Shown here: piece after piece, positions 18,495 through 26,811 of the stretch
How the letters are laid out: each line of letters opens with the position of its first letter
Numbering within the stretch: the stretch's first letter is position 1
From: Terriglobales bacterium
Lineage (GTDB): Bacteria > Acidobacteriota > Terriglobia > Terriglobales > Acidobacteriaceae
Direction: 5' to 3'
Assembly (NCBI GenBank): GCA_025451215.1
Contig: JANWKU010000058.1
Span: 1-56,235 of the forward strand
Length of the DNA: 56,235 nucleotides
Made by a program: the position numbers and the translations under genes
Notes under the pieces: generated by a model
The model's database searches: none
What the model saw: only the letters and a program-made list of their open reading frames with translations
Told to the model about the DNA's origin: nothing

Positions 18495-19186
18495 CGAGAA
18501 TTTTGCATTCGGAAACACATTTCACCGCCAGCAATACGGTGCGAGACATCGTGATCGGCATGGCCGACGGCCTCACTGTTCCCTTTGCCCTGGCTGCCGG
18601 ACTTTCGGGCGCTGTGCAGAACAGCCGCCTCATCGTGGTCGGAGGGCTGGCTGAAATTGCCGCCGGCTCCATCGCCATGGGGCTAGGCGGCTATTTGGCC
18701 GCGCGCGGCGATGCGGAGCACTATGAGCAGGAACGCGCCCGCGAAGAGCGCGAGATCAAGGAAATCCCTCAGGAAGAGATGGCGGAAGTCAGCCGCGTCT
18801 TCCAGAACTACGGGCTTACCGCGCATCAGAGCACCCCCATTGTGGAAGCTCTCAGCCATCATCCCAAAGCCTGGGTGGATTTCATGATGCGTTTCGAACT
18901 CGGTCTGGAAGAACCTGATCCGCGCCGTGCAATCACGAGCGCGGCAACCATTGCGTGTTCCTATATCGCCGGTGGTTTGATTCCGCTGATGCCTTATATC
19001 CTGCTGTCGAATGTTTCCAAGGGGCTGGTTTTCTCGGCAGTCGTCACGCTGATTGCGCTCACTGCTTTCGGATACGTGAAAGGCCGCTACACGGGCATCC
19101 ACGCGCTGAGGAGCGCATTGCAGACCTCAGTTATTGGAGGCCTGGCGGCGGGGGCCGCATTTTTGCTAGCGAAGGCGATCGCGTAA
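18491..19186 (+). CDS. VIT1/CCC1 family transporter
   Basis: The 231-residue protein belongs to the VIT1/CCC1 family of Fe2+/Mn2+ carriers. The N-terminal motif VRDIVIGMADGLTVPFALAAGL is diagnostic. A charged cytoplasmic region with many Glu residues (about 80-105, EQERAREEREIKE) corresponds to the metal-binding helix pair of VIT1. Two further hairpins of membrane helices complete the fold. The TTG start overlaps the TGA of the NUDIX gene (18491-18494), a sign of translational coupling. Confidence 0.88.
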   Translation: MTRILHSETHFTASNTVRDIVIGMADGLTVPFALAAGLSGAVQNSRLIVVGGLAEIAAGSIAMGLGGYLAARGDAEHYEQERAREEREIKEIPQEEMAEVSRVFQNYGLTAHQSTPIVEALSHHPKAWVDFMMRFELGLEEPDPRRAITSAATIACSYIAGGLIPLMPYILLSNVSKGLVFSAVVTLIALTAFGYVKGRYTGIHALRSALQTSVIGGLAAGAAFLLAKAIA

Positions 19187-19305
19187 TAATTTGTGGCCGA
19201 GGTTCTGCTATCTGCCAGCGCTTTTCCGGCGTCTAAGCATTTGCTCACTGTGAATTTTGAGATTAATGTGGTTGCAGCTGATTGAACTGAAATTAAGGAG
19301 ACTTT

Positions 19306-19842
19306 ATGCAGAAGCGGGTCGCCCTGTTAACGTCGTGTATTTTCCTTCTGGCCATCGCTGCGTGCGCTCAAACGGATAAAAGCAAACGCCCCAGCCCGCC
19401 GGCAAACACTCAATGCAAATTCACTGACGGCAAAACCATCACCGTGGACTATTCCAGCCCGCGCATGAAGGGCCGCAAAATTTATGGTGGACTGGTCCCT
19501 TACGGACAAGTCTGGCGCGCCGGCGCTAACGAAGCCACTACATTCGTGACCGATACCGACGTGATGGTCGGCGATAAGCAGGTTCCTTCCGGAAGCTATA
19601 CGCTGTTTGCGATCCCCAATCAGGACAAATGGACGTTAATTGTTAGCAAGAAAACCGGCGAATGGGGCATCCCCTATCCCGGTGAGGCGAGCGATTTCAC
19701 CCGCACCGATATGAAAGCTTCCGCGACGCCATCCGCCGTGGAAAATTTCACCATCAGCTTTGACCAGAATGGCAGCACCTGTGCACTACATATGGATTGG
19801 GAGAACACTCGCGCGTCCGTGGATATTTCAGAAAAGAAATAG
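19306..19842 (+). CDS. DUF2911 family exported lipoprotein-like protein
   Basis: The 178-residue product starts after a strong AAGGAG site. The N-terminus (VALLTSCIFLLAIAACAQ) ends in a lipobox-like IAAC, so it may be a lipoprotein. The mature part has the DUF2911 hallmarks: VDYSSPRMKGRKIYGGLVPYGQVWRAGANEAT and GSYTLFAIPNQDKWTLI. The family is widespread in Bacteroidota and Acidobacteriota and has no assigned function. It is followed by a hairpin terminator. Confidence 0.83.
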   Translation: MQKRVALLTSCIFLLAIAACAQTDKSKRPSPPANTQCKFTDGKTITVDYSSPRMKGRKIYGGLVPYGQVWRAGANEATTFVTDTDVMVGDKQVPSGSYTLFAIPNQDKWTLIVSKKTGEWGIPYPGEASDFTRTDMKASATPSAVENFTISFDQNGSTCALHMDWENTRASVDISEKK

Positions 19843-19869
19843 CGTGATCGCTAGTATTGAATTTTTATT

Positions 19870-19906
19870 TGGGACTGCTCTGGATTGGGCAGTCCCAGAT
19901 TTATTT
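19870..19906 (+). terminator. Intrinsic terminator after the DUF2911 gene
   Basis: A perfect 9 bp stem (TGGGACTGC at 19870-19878 with GCAGTCCCA at 19889-19897) with a 10 nt loop is followed by a T-rich run, GATTTATTTA. Confidence 0.65.
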
Positions 19907-19907
19907 A

Positions 19908-20130
19908 GGCGCCGCTCGTAGCAGAACATCAACGGCCTCCTCAAGCTTCTCAAATGGTTCGTCCGGGCCAACGCCAAGGTGCCCGTGCCCCTAGCGGTCA
20001 AGCAGAAAAATTGCCGGATAGCGCGCAATGTCGCGATAGATACTGGGAACTTTCCCTTTGACATGAGTAGCGAATAACTCACCGGAACCTGCCGCACAAA
20101 TTTCTGTTGTACTTCCTTGGCTTCGTCTGA
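19908..20130 (-). pseudogene. Decayed thioredoxin-like (TlpA-type) C-terminal fragment
   Basis: Read on the minus strand, about 20130 down to 20040 gives LYLSPSDEAKEVQQKF and VPVSYSLLMSKGKFP. After a one-base frame change, 20040 down to 19908 gives SIYRDIARYPAIFLLDR, a TAG stop, then GHGHLGVGPDEPFEKLEEAV and DVLLRAA. This matches the C-terminal half of TlpA/thioredoxin-like redoxins, which read YPxxFLIDRQGxI; the stop is where CAG (Gln) would be expected. The N-terminal CxxC half is missing. It is therefore a non-functional remnant. Confidence 0.65.
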
Positions 20131-20270
20131 TGGTGATAGGTATAAATTTTATTTCCTCAAGGAGGAAAACGGGACGCGTCCTCCCCCGAAGCCACGTCCC
20201 TTTGGTTGCCCTTGGATCGAATGGATATTGCGTGAACCTTCATTGCGGCACAACCGGTAAAAGTACCAGA

Positions 20271-20305
20271 CCAATCGTTTTCTCGATTGGCCCTTTTCAG
20301 TTTTT
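20271..20305 (+). terminator. Hairpin with T-run inside the scar region
   Basis: CCAATCG (20271-20277) pairs with CGATTGG (20284-20290) across a 6 nt loop and is followed by CCCTTTTCAGTTTTT. It has the form of an intrinsic terminator but no intact gene lies directly upstream, so it may be a leftover of the lost element. Confidence 0.4.
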
Positions 20306-20356
20306 AGCCGCCGTCTAAGCGATTGCGACCAATGCGCCCGCATGTGCTGCTGGACG

Positions 20357-20576
20357 GGCGAGGGCGATGCCCTTACAATCAAGATGCGGATTACGTGTTC
20401 GCTTCGTCGGACCAAAAAGGCTTGCACCCATTGTTGCCTAGTTCGGCGATGTCGAAACACATCCGGCCCGCCGCAATGCGAGCAGGAATCCGCAAGCACG
20501 TTCGCTGACACGTATTCCGTCACTCATTTCAACTCTATTGAAGGGCAACGGTGAAGACGTGAAAACGAAAACATAG
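20357..20576 (+). pseudogene. Decayed tyrosine recombinase (integrase) C-terminal fragment
   Basis: In one plus-strand frame this reads YNQDADYVFASSDQKG, then MSKHIRPAAMRAGIRKHVR, a TGA stop, then HVFRHSF. A one-base frame change continues STLLKGNGEDVKTKT and then stops. The pattern DWVFAS...IRPAAxRAGI...WHTFRHSFSTLL-NGEDVKT is the catalytic C-terminus of phage-type tyrosine recombinases, with the HxxR motif kept; the TGA stands where Trp (TGG) is expected. The N-terminal domain and the final Tyr region are absent. It ends 25 bp before tRNA-Lys, a typical place for an integrase. Confidence 0.7.
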
Positions 20577-20600
20577 CCGCTAGTGCTTGATTTTAAAGGC

Positions 20601-20676
20601 GGGCGCGTAGCTCAGTTGGCAGAGCAATGCCCTTTTAAGGCATGGGTCGATGGTTCGAGTCCATCCGCGCTCACCA
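20601..20676 (+). tRNA. tRNA-Lys(UUU)
   Basis: The 76 nt gene includes an encoded CCA. The acceptor stem GGGCGCG pairs with CGCGCTC (one G-U pair), the D arm is GCTC/GAGC, the anticodon stem is ATGCC/GGCAT with loop CTTTTAA (anticodon TTT), and the T arm is GATGG/CCATC with loop TTCGAGT. All stems close, so the gene looks functional. It borders the integrase remnant. Confidence 0.95.
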
Positions 20677-20713
20677 GATAACTCTCTGTTGATTCGTACT
20701 GCAGTACCCCATT

Positions 20714-20756
20714 CCCATTCACTCGGAACGGCGATCGTCGCATTTTTGTGAATGGG
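20714..20756. other. Inverted repeat upstream of the sugar-acid operon
   Basis: CCCATTCAC (20714-20722) and GTGAATGGG (20748-20756) form a perfect 9 bp inverted repeat with a 25 nt spacer, about 110 bp before the MFS gene. It may be an operator or a structured leader for the operon; no regulator gene is adjacent. Confidence 0.35.
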
Positions 20757-20863
20757 CTCGGTAAACGTTTGCCAGGGATGCCCAGCTGCGGCGCCTTTCG
20801 TAGCTTGTCCGCGCCACGGGGTGCGGGATTTTCAAGACCGATTTCATAACGAGGGAAAGCACA

Positions 20864-22126
20864 TTGCTCCGCTGGCGGATTGCTGTTCTTTTGAGTGTGG
20901 CCATCGCAATCAGCTATCTGGACCGTCAAACACTCCCCGTAGCCATCCAGGCGATTGGGAAGGACATACCGCTTTCCAACGAGAAATTTTCCTATCTTCA
21001 GTCGGGATTTTTGTTGTCCTACGCTTTTATGTATGCCGGCGGTGGCAAACTTACCGACATGCTCGGCACGCGCCGCGGCTTTACCGTAATTATGATTTTC
21101 TGGTCGTTCGCGTGTCTCAGCCATAGCTTCGCGCGAAGTTTTGCCATGCTCGCCGTGAGCCGGTTTCTGTTGGGCATGGGAGAAGGTGGAGGTTTCCCCG
21201 CCGCCACACGTGCGGTCGCGGAATGGTTTCCCGTGCAAGAACGGGCGACGGCAATGGGAATCATCAACGCAGGCACCGCCGTGGGAGCAGTGGTCGCTCC
21301 GCCGATGATCGCTGTAGTTCTCCTGCTCACCAGTTGGCGATGGATTTTTGTTCTTACCGCTGCATTCGGTCTGCTGTGGACCATCTGGTGGAGGTTTGCA
21401 TATTTCACACCGAGGGAACATCCCAAAATCAGCGCTGAGGAACTTACGGCAATCCAACAATCCGCTGCCCCAGTGGTGACAGAAAAAATCGCATGGCTGA
21501 GGCTGTTGCGAATTCGTGAATCATGGGGACTGATCATTGCGAAATTTCTGAGTGATGCTGCCTGGTACTTTTATCTTTTCTGGCTGCCAAAATATTTGTA
21601 TGACGCTCGAAGCTTCGATATCAAAGCCGTGGGAGCCGTCGCCTGGATTCCCTACGCGGCATCTGGCGTAGGCTGTCTGCTGGGAGGCGGCTTTTCCAGC
21701 TACCTGGTGCGGCGACGCTTTGGGTTAGGCACAGCGCGGAAGGTAGCCCTTGGACTGAGCGCGGCTGTAATGCCCTTCATCTTGCTCGTCCCCCACGTTG
21801 GCATTGTCTGGGCAATCGCTCTATTCAGCCTCGCGTATTTCGGCCAGCAGTCGTGGTCTACTCTGGTGATGGTGCTGCCGGCGGATTTATTTCCGCCAAG
21901 CGTGGTTGGAGCTGTCGCGGGGCTGGTTGGTTTCGGCGGCGCGATGGGCGGCATCGCATTCGGACAACTCGCGGGATATATGCTGGATCATGGCTTCGGT
22001 TATGGGGCGGTATTCACCATGGCGGGCACGTTGCACGTGATTGCTTTTCTAGTCATTCTGATCGCGATTCCGGTGGTGCGTCCGTTATCAATCAATTCCA
22101 AATTGCGTTATGAGGCTGCGCTTTGA
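20864..22126 (+). CDS. MFS transporter, anion:cation symporter (hexuronate/sugar-acid) type
   Basis: The 420-residue protein has about twelve membrane helices and the MFS loop motif GGKLTDMLGTRRGF. The N-terminus (RIAVLLSVAIAISYLDRQTLPVA) and the GEGGGFPAATRAVAEWFP segment match the ACS branch that includes ExuT and galactonate carriers. Uptake of a sugar acid with H+ is likely given the next three genes. The TTG start at 20864 follows GAGGGAAAG. The stop overlaps the TTG start of the enolase gene. Confidence 0.85.
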   Translation: MLRWRIAVLLSVAIAISYLDRQTLPVAIQAIGKDIPLSNEKFSYLQSGFLLSYAFMYAGGGKLTDMLGTRRGFTVIMIFWSFACLSHSFARSFAMLAVSRFLLGMGEGGGFPAATRAVAEWFPVQERATAMGIINAGTAVGAVVAPPMIAVVLLLTSWRWIFVLTAAFGLLWTIWWRFAYFTPREHPKISAEELTAIQQSAAPVVTEKIAWLRLLRIRESWGLIIAKFLSDAAWYFYLFWLPKYLYDARSFDIKAVGAVAWIPYAASGVGCLLGGGFSSYLVRRRFGLGTARKVALGLSAAVMPFILLVPHVGIVWAIALFSLAYFGQQSWSTLVMVLPADLFPPSVVGAVAGLVGFGGAMGGIAFGQLAGYMLDHGFGYGAVFTMAGTLHVIAFLVILIAIPVVRPLSINSKLRYEAAL

Positions 22127-23295
22127 AGATTAAAGAGATTCGAACTCGTGTTGTACGCTGGCGAGGCAAGACGACTCCCTTGCCGCCGCATTTCTGCACC
22201 AATCCCATGGATCTGCTGACGCTCGGCGAGGCTTCCATGCAGACATTCACTTTTCACGGCTGGGTGATCGTCGAGATTTTTACCGATGATGGTCACGTGG
22301 GCATCGGCAATGCCGCGCTCGCGCCGCAAATCACCAAACAAGTGATTGATCTGTATCTGAAGCCAATCTTGATTGGCGCGGATCCGTGGGACACCGAATT
22401 CCTCTGGCAGCACATGTATCGGCACACGATGGCCTTCGGGCGCAAGGGCATCGGCATGACCGCAATAAGCGCAGTGGACATCGCCCTGTGGGACATCCTG
22501 GGAAAGTCGGCGAAGCAGCCTGTCTATCGTTTGCTGGGTGGCAAAACAAAACCTCGAATCCCCGTTTATGCCAGCCGGCTTTACAGCATTCCATTGGACG
22601 AACTCGAAACCGAAGCCAAGCGTTACAAAAAAGAAGGATACAAAGCAATGAAGCTACGCTTTGGCTGGGGGCCAACTGACGGCGCGGAAGGAATGCAGCG
22701 CAATGTTGATTTAGTCCGCACGGTACGAGAAGCAGTCGGCGATGGAGTTGACGTGATGGCCGACGCTTACATGGGATGGACGCTCGATTATGCCAAGCGA
22801 ATGCTGCCGCTGCTGGAGCCCTTCCATTTGCGCTGGCTGGAAGAGCCCGTTATTCCTGACGACATTCACGGTTACGCTGAGTTGAAATCATATGGCCGCG
22901 TGCCCATTGCGGGAGGCGAGCATGAGTTCACCATTTATGGTTTTAGAGAACTGCTAGAGGCGCGCGCTGTGGATTACATTCAATTCGACACCAACCGCGT
23001 AGGCGGCATTTCACAAGCCCGCAAAATTGCCGCGCTGGCCGAGTCGCATTCAGTTCCCGTAATTCCTCATGCGGGACAAATGCACAATTATCACGTCGTG
23101 ATGGCGAGTTTGAATTCGCCGATGGCCGAATACTTCCCCATTGTGGATGTGGAAGTTGGCAACGAGCTTTTCTGGTACATCTTCAATGGCGAGCCCAAAG
23201 CCAAAGACGGATTTGTGGATTTGCGCGAAGACCTGCCAGGCCTGGGACTGACGATCAACGAAGAAGCTCTGACAAAATTTGAAGTGACTGAGTAA
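22123..23295 (+). CDS. Mandelate racemase/muconate lactonizing family sugar-acid dehydratase, L-rhamnonate dehydratase-like
   Basis: The 390-residue protein belongs to the enolase superfamily. Visible motifs are YKAMKLRFGWGPTDGAEGM, DVMADAYMGW (metal Asp), RWLEEPVIPDD (metal Glu), GGEHEFTIYGF (metal Glu) and IPHAGQMHNYH (catalytic His). The GWGPxDGxEGM, GGEHE and YNYH-like patterns resemble L-rhamnonate dehydratase, which turns an aldonate into a 2-keto-3-deoxy acid. Related acid-sugar dehydratases cannot be excluded. The TTG start at 22123 overlaps the preceding stop, and the AraD1 gene follows after 13 bp. Confidence 0.85.
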   Translation: MKIKEIRTRVVRWRGKTTPLPPHFCTNPMDLLTLGEASMQTFTFHGWVIVEIFTDDGHVGIGNAALAPQITKQVIDLYLKPILIGADPWDTEFLWQHMYRHTMAFGRKGIGMTAISAVDIALWDILGKSAKQPVYRLLGGKTKPRIPVYASRLYSIPLDELETEAKRYKKEGYKAMKLRFGWGPTDGAEGMQRNVDLVRTVREAVGDGVDVMADAYMGWTLDYAKRMLPLLEPFHLRWLEEPVIPDDIHGYAELKSYGRVPIAGGEHEFTIYGFRELLEARAVDYIQFDTNRVGGISQARKIAALAESHSVPVIPHAGQMHNYHVVMASLNSPMAEYFPIVDVEVGNELFWYIFNGEPKAKDGFVDLREDLPGLGLTINEEALTKFEVTE

Positions 23296-23308
23296 ACCGA
23301 ACCTCATC

Positions 23309-24310
23309 ATGACAAGACTGATTCAAATCAAAAAAGGCAACACGCGTCGCGTGGCGCTCGTTCAGGAGCCCCAGCTTCGGCTTCTTGGAGGATGCTCCTC
23401 AATTTACTCGCTCGCCAATTCGGCAATCACGGGCGGAATGAAATTGTCCGAAGCGGTGCGACAAAGATTGACGCAAGAGTCCTTGGACTATGACGAGGTT
23501 TACAACCTCAGATCCGAATGGCATGTACTACCCGCGATGGATCATCCCGAAGATCCCGCGCGTTGTCTGGTTTCGGGTACGGGGCTTACTCATCTAGGCA
23601 GCGCCCGTTCGCGGCAGAATATGCACTCCGCGGTCGAAGAAGTGCTTACCGACAGCATGAAAATGTTTCGCTGGGGTGTGGAAGGCGGACGGCCCTCGCA
23701 GGGTAAGATAGGCGCCGCGCCGGAATGGTTCTACAAAGGCAACGGCATGATGCTTCGCGCGCACGGTGAACCGCTGGATCGTCCACCCTATGCGGAAGAT
23801 GGCGGTGAGGAGGGCGAAGTTGCGGGCGTATATGTTATCGATCCCGAAGGTCATCCCAGGCGCGTGGGAATGACCACGGGCAATGAATTTTCAGACCACC
23901 GCTTTGAAAAGAAAAATTACCTGAACCTGGCAGGTTCGAAGTTGCGCAATTGCGCGATTGGACCCGAACTCATCATTGATCCTGAATTTCAATCTGTCGA
24001 TGGAAAAGTCGTGATTGAACGTGCTGGCCAGATACTTTGGTCGAAACAGATTAAAACCGGCGAAGCTGAGATGTGCCACAGCTTGCAAAATATGGAACAT
24101 CACCACTTTAAGTTCGAAGGCCACCGGCGGCCCGGAGATGTGCACGTCCATTTTTTTGGGGCTGACTCTCTCAGCTTCGGCGATGGCATTGAAATTTCCG
24201 ACGGCGATGTAATGCAGGTCAGCTTTGAGGGGCTTGGCCGCGCGCTACGAAACCGCATGCGTACCGCAAAAACCAATCCAGCGCTCGTCGAAATTAAATC
24301 GTTGGGATAA
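23309..24310 (+). CDS. AraD1/GguC family protein (fumarylacetoacetase-like fold)
   Basis: The 333-residue product matches the AraD1/GguC family: an RLIQIKKGNTRRVALVQE start, VSGTGLTHLGSARSRQNMH, EWFYKGNGMMLRAHG, VGMTTGNEFSDH and a C-terminal HVHFFGADSLSFGDG. AraD1 is reported as L-2-keto-3-deoxyarabonate dehydratase in the non-phosphorylating L-arabinose pathway; the fold is that of fumarylacetoacetate hydrolase. In this operon it probably processes the 2-keto-3-deoxy acid made by the upstream dehydratase. It ends 4 bp before the dehydrogenase gene. Confidence 0.82.
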   Translation: MTRLIQIKKGNTRRVALVQEPQLRLLGGCSSIYSLANSAITGGMKLSEAVRQRLTQESLDYDEVYNLRSEWHVLPAMDHPEDPARCLVSGTGLTHLGSARSRQNMHSAVEEVLTDSMKMFRWGVEGGRPSQGKIGAAPEWFYKGNGMMLRAHGEPLDRPPYAEDGGEEGEVAGVYVIDPEGHPRRVGMTTGNEFSDHRFEKKNYLNLAGSKLRNCAIGPELIIDPEFQSVDGKVVIERAGQILWSKQIKTGEAEMCHSLQNMEHHHFKFEGHRRPGDVHVHFFGADSLSFGDGIEISDGDVMQVSFEGLGRALRNRMRTAKTNPALVEIKSLG

Positions 24311-24314
24311 ATCT

Positions 24315-25193
24315 ATGTCGAAACCACGTGTAACAATTCTTGGGCTTGGAATTATGGGTGCCGGCATGGCGCGACGCCTGCTTTCCTTGGATTTTCCAGT
24401 GTCGGTTTACAACCGCAATGCGGAACGCGCCAAGCCTTTTGGCGATTTGGGCGCGTTTGTGGCAAGTTCCGCGGCAGAAGCGGCCTCTCAATCTGACGTC
24501 GTGATCAGCATGGTGGCCGACGATAACGCGTCGCGAAGTATTTGGCTTGGAGAAAAAGGCGTGTTAGCAGGAGCTACGCCTGATCAAGTTCTCATCGAGT
24601 GCAGCACTCTGACCGTAAACTGGGTCCGCGAACTGGCTACCGCCGCCGCGCAACGTGGATGCGAACTTCTCGACGCGCCAGTTACGGGAAGCAAGCCGCA
24701 GGCGGCCGGAGGGGAACTGTTATTTCTCGTTGGGGGCGCACAACAAGCGTTGGAAAAAGCCAGGCCGGTATTTTCCGCGCTGGGACGCGACACTTTGCAC
24801 TTCGGCCCCAGCGGCAGCGGTGCATTGATGAAATTAATCAACAACTTTATGTGCGGAGTGCAGGCAGCATCTTTCGCCGAAGCCATTTCGCTGATCGAAT
24901 CCGGCGGCCTAGACCGGAACAAAGCGATATCCGTGCTAACGGGCGGCGCGCCAGGCAGCCCGCTTATGAAAGTTATCTCCGCCCGGGCCGAGGCAGAGGA
25001 CGCCGCTCCTAACTTTGAGCTCCGGCTGATGGCAAAGGACCTCCGCTATGCGGATGAGGAATCGCAACGCTTGCGCCGGAGCAGCATGGAGATTGCCGTC
25101 TCCGCGCGGAAAGTATTCGAGCAAGCAATCGCCGCAGGATATGGCGAAAAAGACTTCTCCGCCGTCCTCAAGCTGGGATCGAAAGATAAATAG
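24315..25193 (+). CDS. NAD(P)-dependent beta-hydroxyacid dehydrogenase
   Basis: The 292-residue protein starts at the ATG at 24315, giving the Rossmann loop VTILGLGIMGAGMARRLL. It has the substrate motif DAPVTGSKPQAAGGELLFLVGG and the catalytic lysine helix LMKLINNFMCGVQAASFAEA of the 3-hydroxyisobutyrate/tartronate-semialdehyde/glyoxylate reductase family. The exact substrate is unknown; as the last gene of the operon it may reduce or oxidise a semialdehyde product. A longer frame from 24225 overlaps the previous gene and is not supported. Confidence 0.85.
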   Translation: MSKPRVTILGLGIMGAGMARRLLSLDFPVSVYNRNAERAKPFGDLGAFVASSAAEAASQSDVVISMVADDNASRSIWLGEKGVLAGATPDQVLIECSTLTVNWVRELATAAAQRGCELLDAPVTGSKPQAAGGELLFLVGGAQQALEKARPVFSALGRDTLHFGPSGSGALMKLINNFMCGVQAASFAEAISLIESGGLDRNKAISVLTGGAPGSPLMKVISARAEAEDAAPNFELRLMAKDLRYADEESQRLRRSSMEIAVSARKVFEQAIAAGYGEKDFSAVLKLGSKDK

Positions 25194-25222
25194 TCGAAAA
25201 CAAATCATGATGAATATCCGGT

Positions 25223-25239
25223 GAAGCGCACCGCGCTTC
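25223..25239. other. Short hairpin between convergent genes
   Basis: GAAGCGC, ACC loop, GCGCTTC form a perfect 7 bp stem between two converging genes, without a T-run on either side. It might slow or end transcription from both directions. Confidence 0.3.
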
Positions 25240-25250
25240 CGCCGAAGGCC

Positions 25251-26774
25251 TTATTTTCCCGCATCAACGGGAAAATACGCATAGTTGACGAATGCCAGCT
25301 TCTTGCTGTCAGGCGACCAGGAGGGCATATTGATCGAGCCTTCGCCTCCGAATAGTCTCGTGATGACTCGAATGCTCCCATCCTTCAACGACATCAGCCG
25401 GATGGCGACGTCTTTGTCCACTGGATGTCCGTTTACATTCGGATCATAAGTGAGAAACTCCAGCCATTGCCCATCGGGAGAAACGTGCGGAAAGCGGCTC
25501 TGGAAGCCGTCGTTGGTGATTTGTTGCTGGTTGCTCCCGTCAGTGTTCATTCTCCAAATCTGCATGGAACCATTCCGCCCGGAGCTGAAGTAAATGTATC
25601 TACCGTCAGGAGAATAATCAGGGCCATCGTCAATGCCTTTCGCGGTAGTCAGGCGCGTCTCGGCGCCCCCGGCAGCGGGAACCGTGTACACATCATAATC
25701 TCCGTTGCGCAGGCCAACGAAAGACAGCGCCTTCCCGTCGGGCGACCAACCATGCCAGTAAGAAGAAGGCTCTGTTACCGGGCGCGGAGTTCCGCCGCCC
25801 AGGGGCAGCACATAGATGCGGTAGTGATGATCTGCCGCGGACTGGTCGGTGATGGCAAGCTGCGTACCGTCGGGAGAAAGACCGTGATCATTGATATTTT
25901 GAATCGCGGTACCGGTATTCAGCACTTCAAGTTTGCCGCCCGCGACAGGCACGCGCCAAATGCGGCCTTCGCCGTTCACAATAAAAGCGGAGCCATCATG
26001 CGTCCAGTTGGGAGCTTCGATGCGTCCCGGTGCAACATAGACCTCGCTGATGTCCATAGACGCCACATCAATAACGTCAAGTGCGCTGTATAACTGCGTT
26101 TGCACATTCACATCAGGCACAGGCGCGAGTACGACATTCGAGAAAGTGGCCTTCTCGACCCGATTTGCGTCATGGGCCGATACTCCAATGCCCGCATAGA
26201 ACGGTCCATCGAATGAAACCCGCACGGCTGCCCCTGAGGGATGGAATTCTTCGCCATCGTTGGCAATATAGACGTACACATAATTCCCGCGTTTCTCCAG
26301 ACGCACTCGCTTCGGCGCGGAAACTGTTAATTGAATCTCACCAGTGACCGCGCCCTTTTCATGACGATATTGCAACGAAGTCAGGCCTTTGCCGTGTACG
26401 GCATAGTCGGCATATTTCGAATCCGGATCAAGGCTCTGGCGGAACATCAACACCGCTTTTTTGTGCTCCGAGCCACCCTTATCAGCGAAGCTAATATCGG
26501 CCGAAATGGCGAAATCGCCCGAGACCCGTTTCCAAACATAGTGAAAGTCATCGTGCAGGGCCCAAATATTTTGCCCGCTGGAGGCAATTTCGTAAGTCCT
26601 CGTGGCGGAATCGTATTCCGCAAATCCCGGAGGCACCACGCTGCCGATATCGCCCTGCGATTCGAAGGCCCCAATTTGGACTGCGGGAGTTTGGTTCTGC
26701 GAAAAAGATGGCGACGCTGCAAAAAGCAGGAATGCGCCCGTACAGAAAAGAAGCGTTAGGAATTTCTGGTTCAC
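25251..26774 (-). CDS. Exported lectin-like (DUF1349-type) plus TolB-like beta-propeller protein
   Basis: The 507-residue product starts at GTG and has a signal peptide (FLTLLFCTGAFLLFAASPSFSQ). Residues about 30-220 resemble the concanavalin-like DUF1349 domain (DDFHYVWKRVSGDFAISADI, KRVRLEKRGNYVYVYI). Residues about 240-500 hold WD40-like PD40 repeats of the TolB propeller type (SPDGTQLAITD, WSPDGKALSFVG, YSPDGRYIYFSS, VSPDGQWLEFL, WSPDSKKLAFV). It probably binds a glycan or peptide in the periplasm. The combination of the two parts in one chain is typical of secreted carbohydrate-related proteins. Confidence 0.78.
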   Translation of the reverse strand: MNQKFLTLLFCTGAFLLFAASPSFSQNQTPAVQIGAFESQGDIGSVVPPGFAEYDSATRTYEIASSGQNIWALHDDFHYVWKRVSGDFAISADISFADKGGSEHKKAVLMFRQSLDPDSKYADYAVHGKGLTSLQYRHEKGAVTGEIQLTVSAPKRVRLEKRGNYVYVYIANDGEEFHPSGAAVRVSFDGPFYAGIGVSAHDANRVEKATFSNVVLAPVPDVNVQTQLYSALDVIDVASMDISEVYVAPGRIEAPNWTHDGSAFIVNGEGRIWRVPVAGGKLEVLNTGTAIQNINDHGLSPDGTQLAITDQSAADHHYRIYVLPLGGGTPRPVTEPSSYWHGWSPDGKALSFVGLRNGDYDVYTVPAAGGAETRLTTAKGIDDGPDYSPDGRYIYFSSGRNGSMQIWRMNTDGSNQQQITNDGFQSRFPHVSPDGQWLEFLTYDPNVNGHPVDKDVAIRLMSLKDGSIRVITRLFGGEGSINMPSWSPDSKKLAFVNYAYFPVDAGK

Positions 26775-26811
26775 TGAACAGGACCTCGAGATTGGAAAGC
26801 GGAATACTAAA

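Noticed and set aside
20612-21460. Long minus-strand frame of 282 codons across the tRNA and the start of the MFS gene
   Set aside because: Its start is antisense to tRNA-Lys (the translated piece DGLEPSTHALKG is a common artefact) and the rest is the shadow of the MFS transporter gene.
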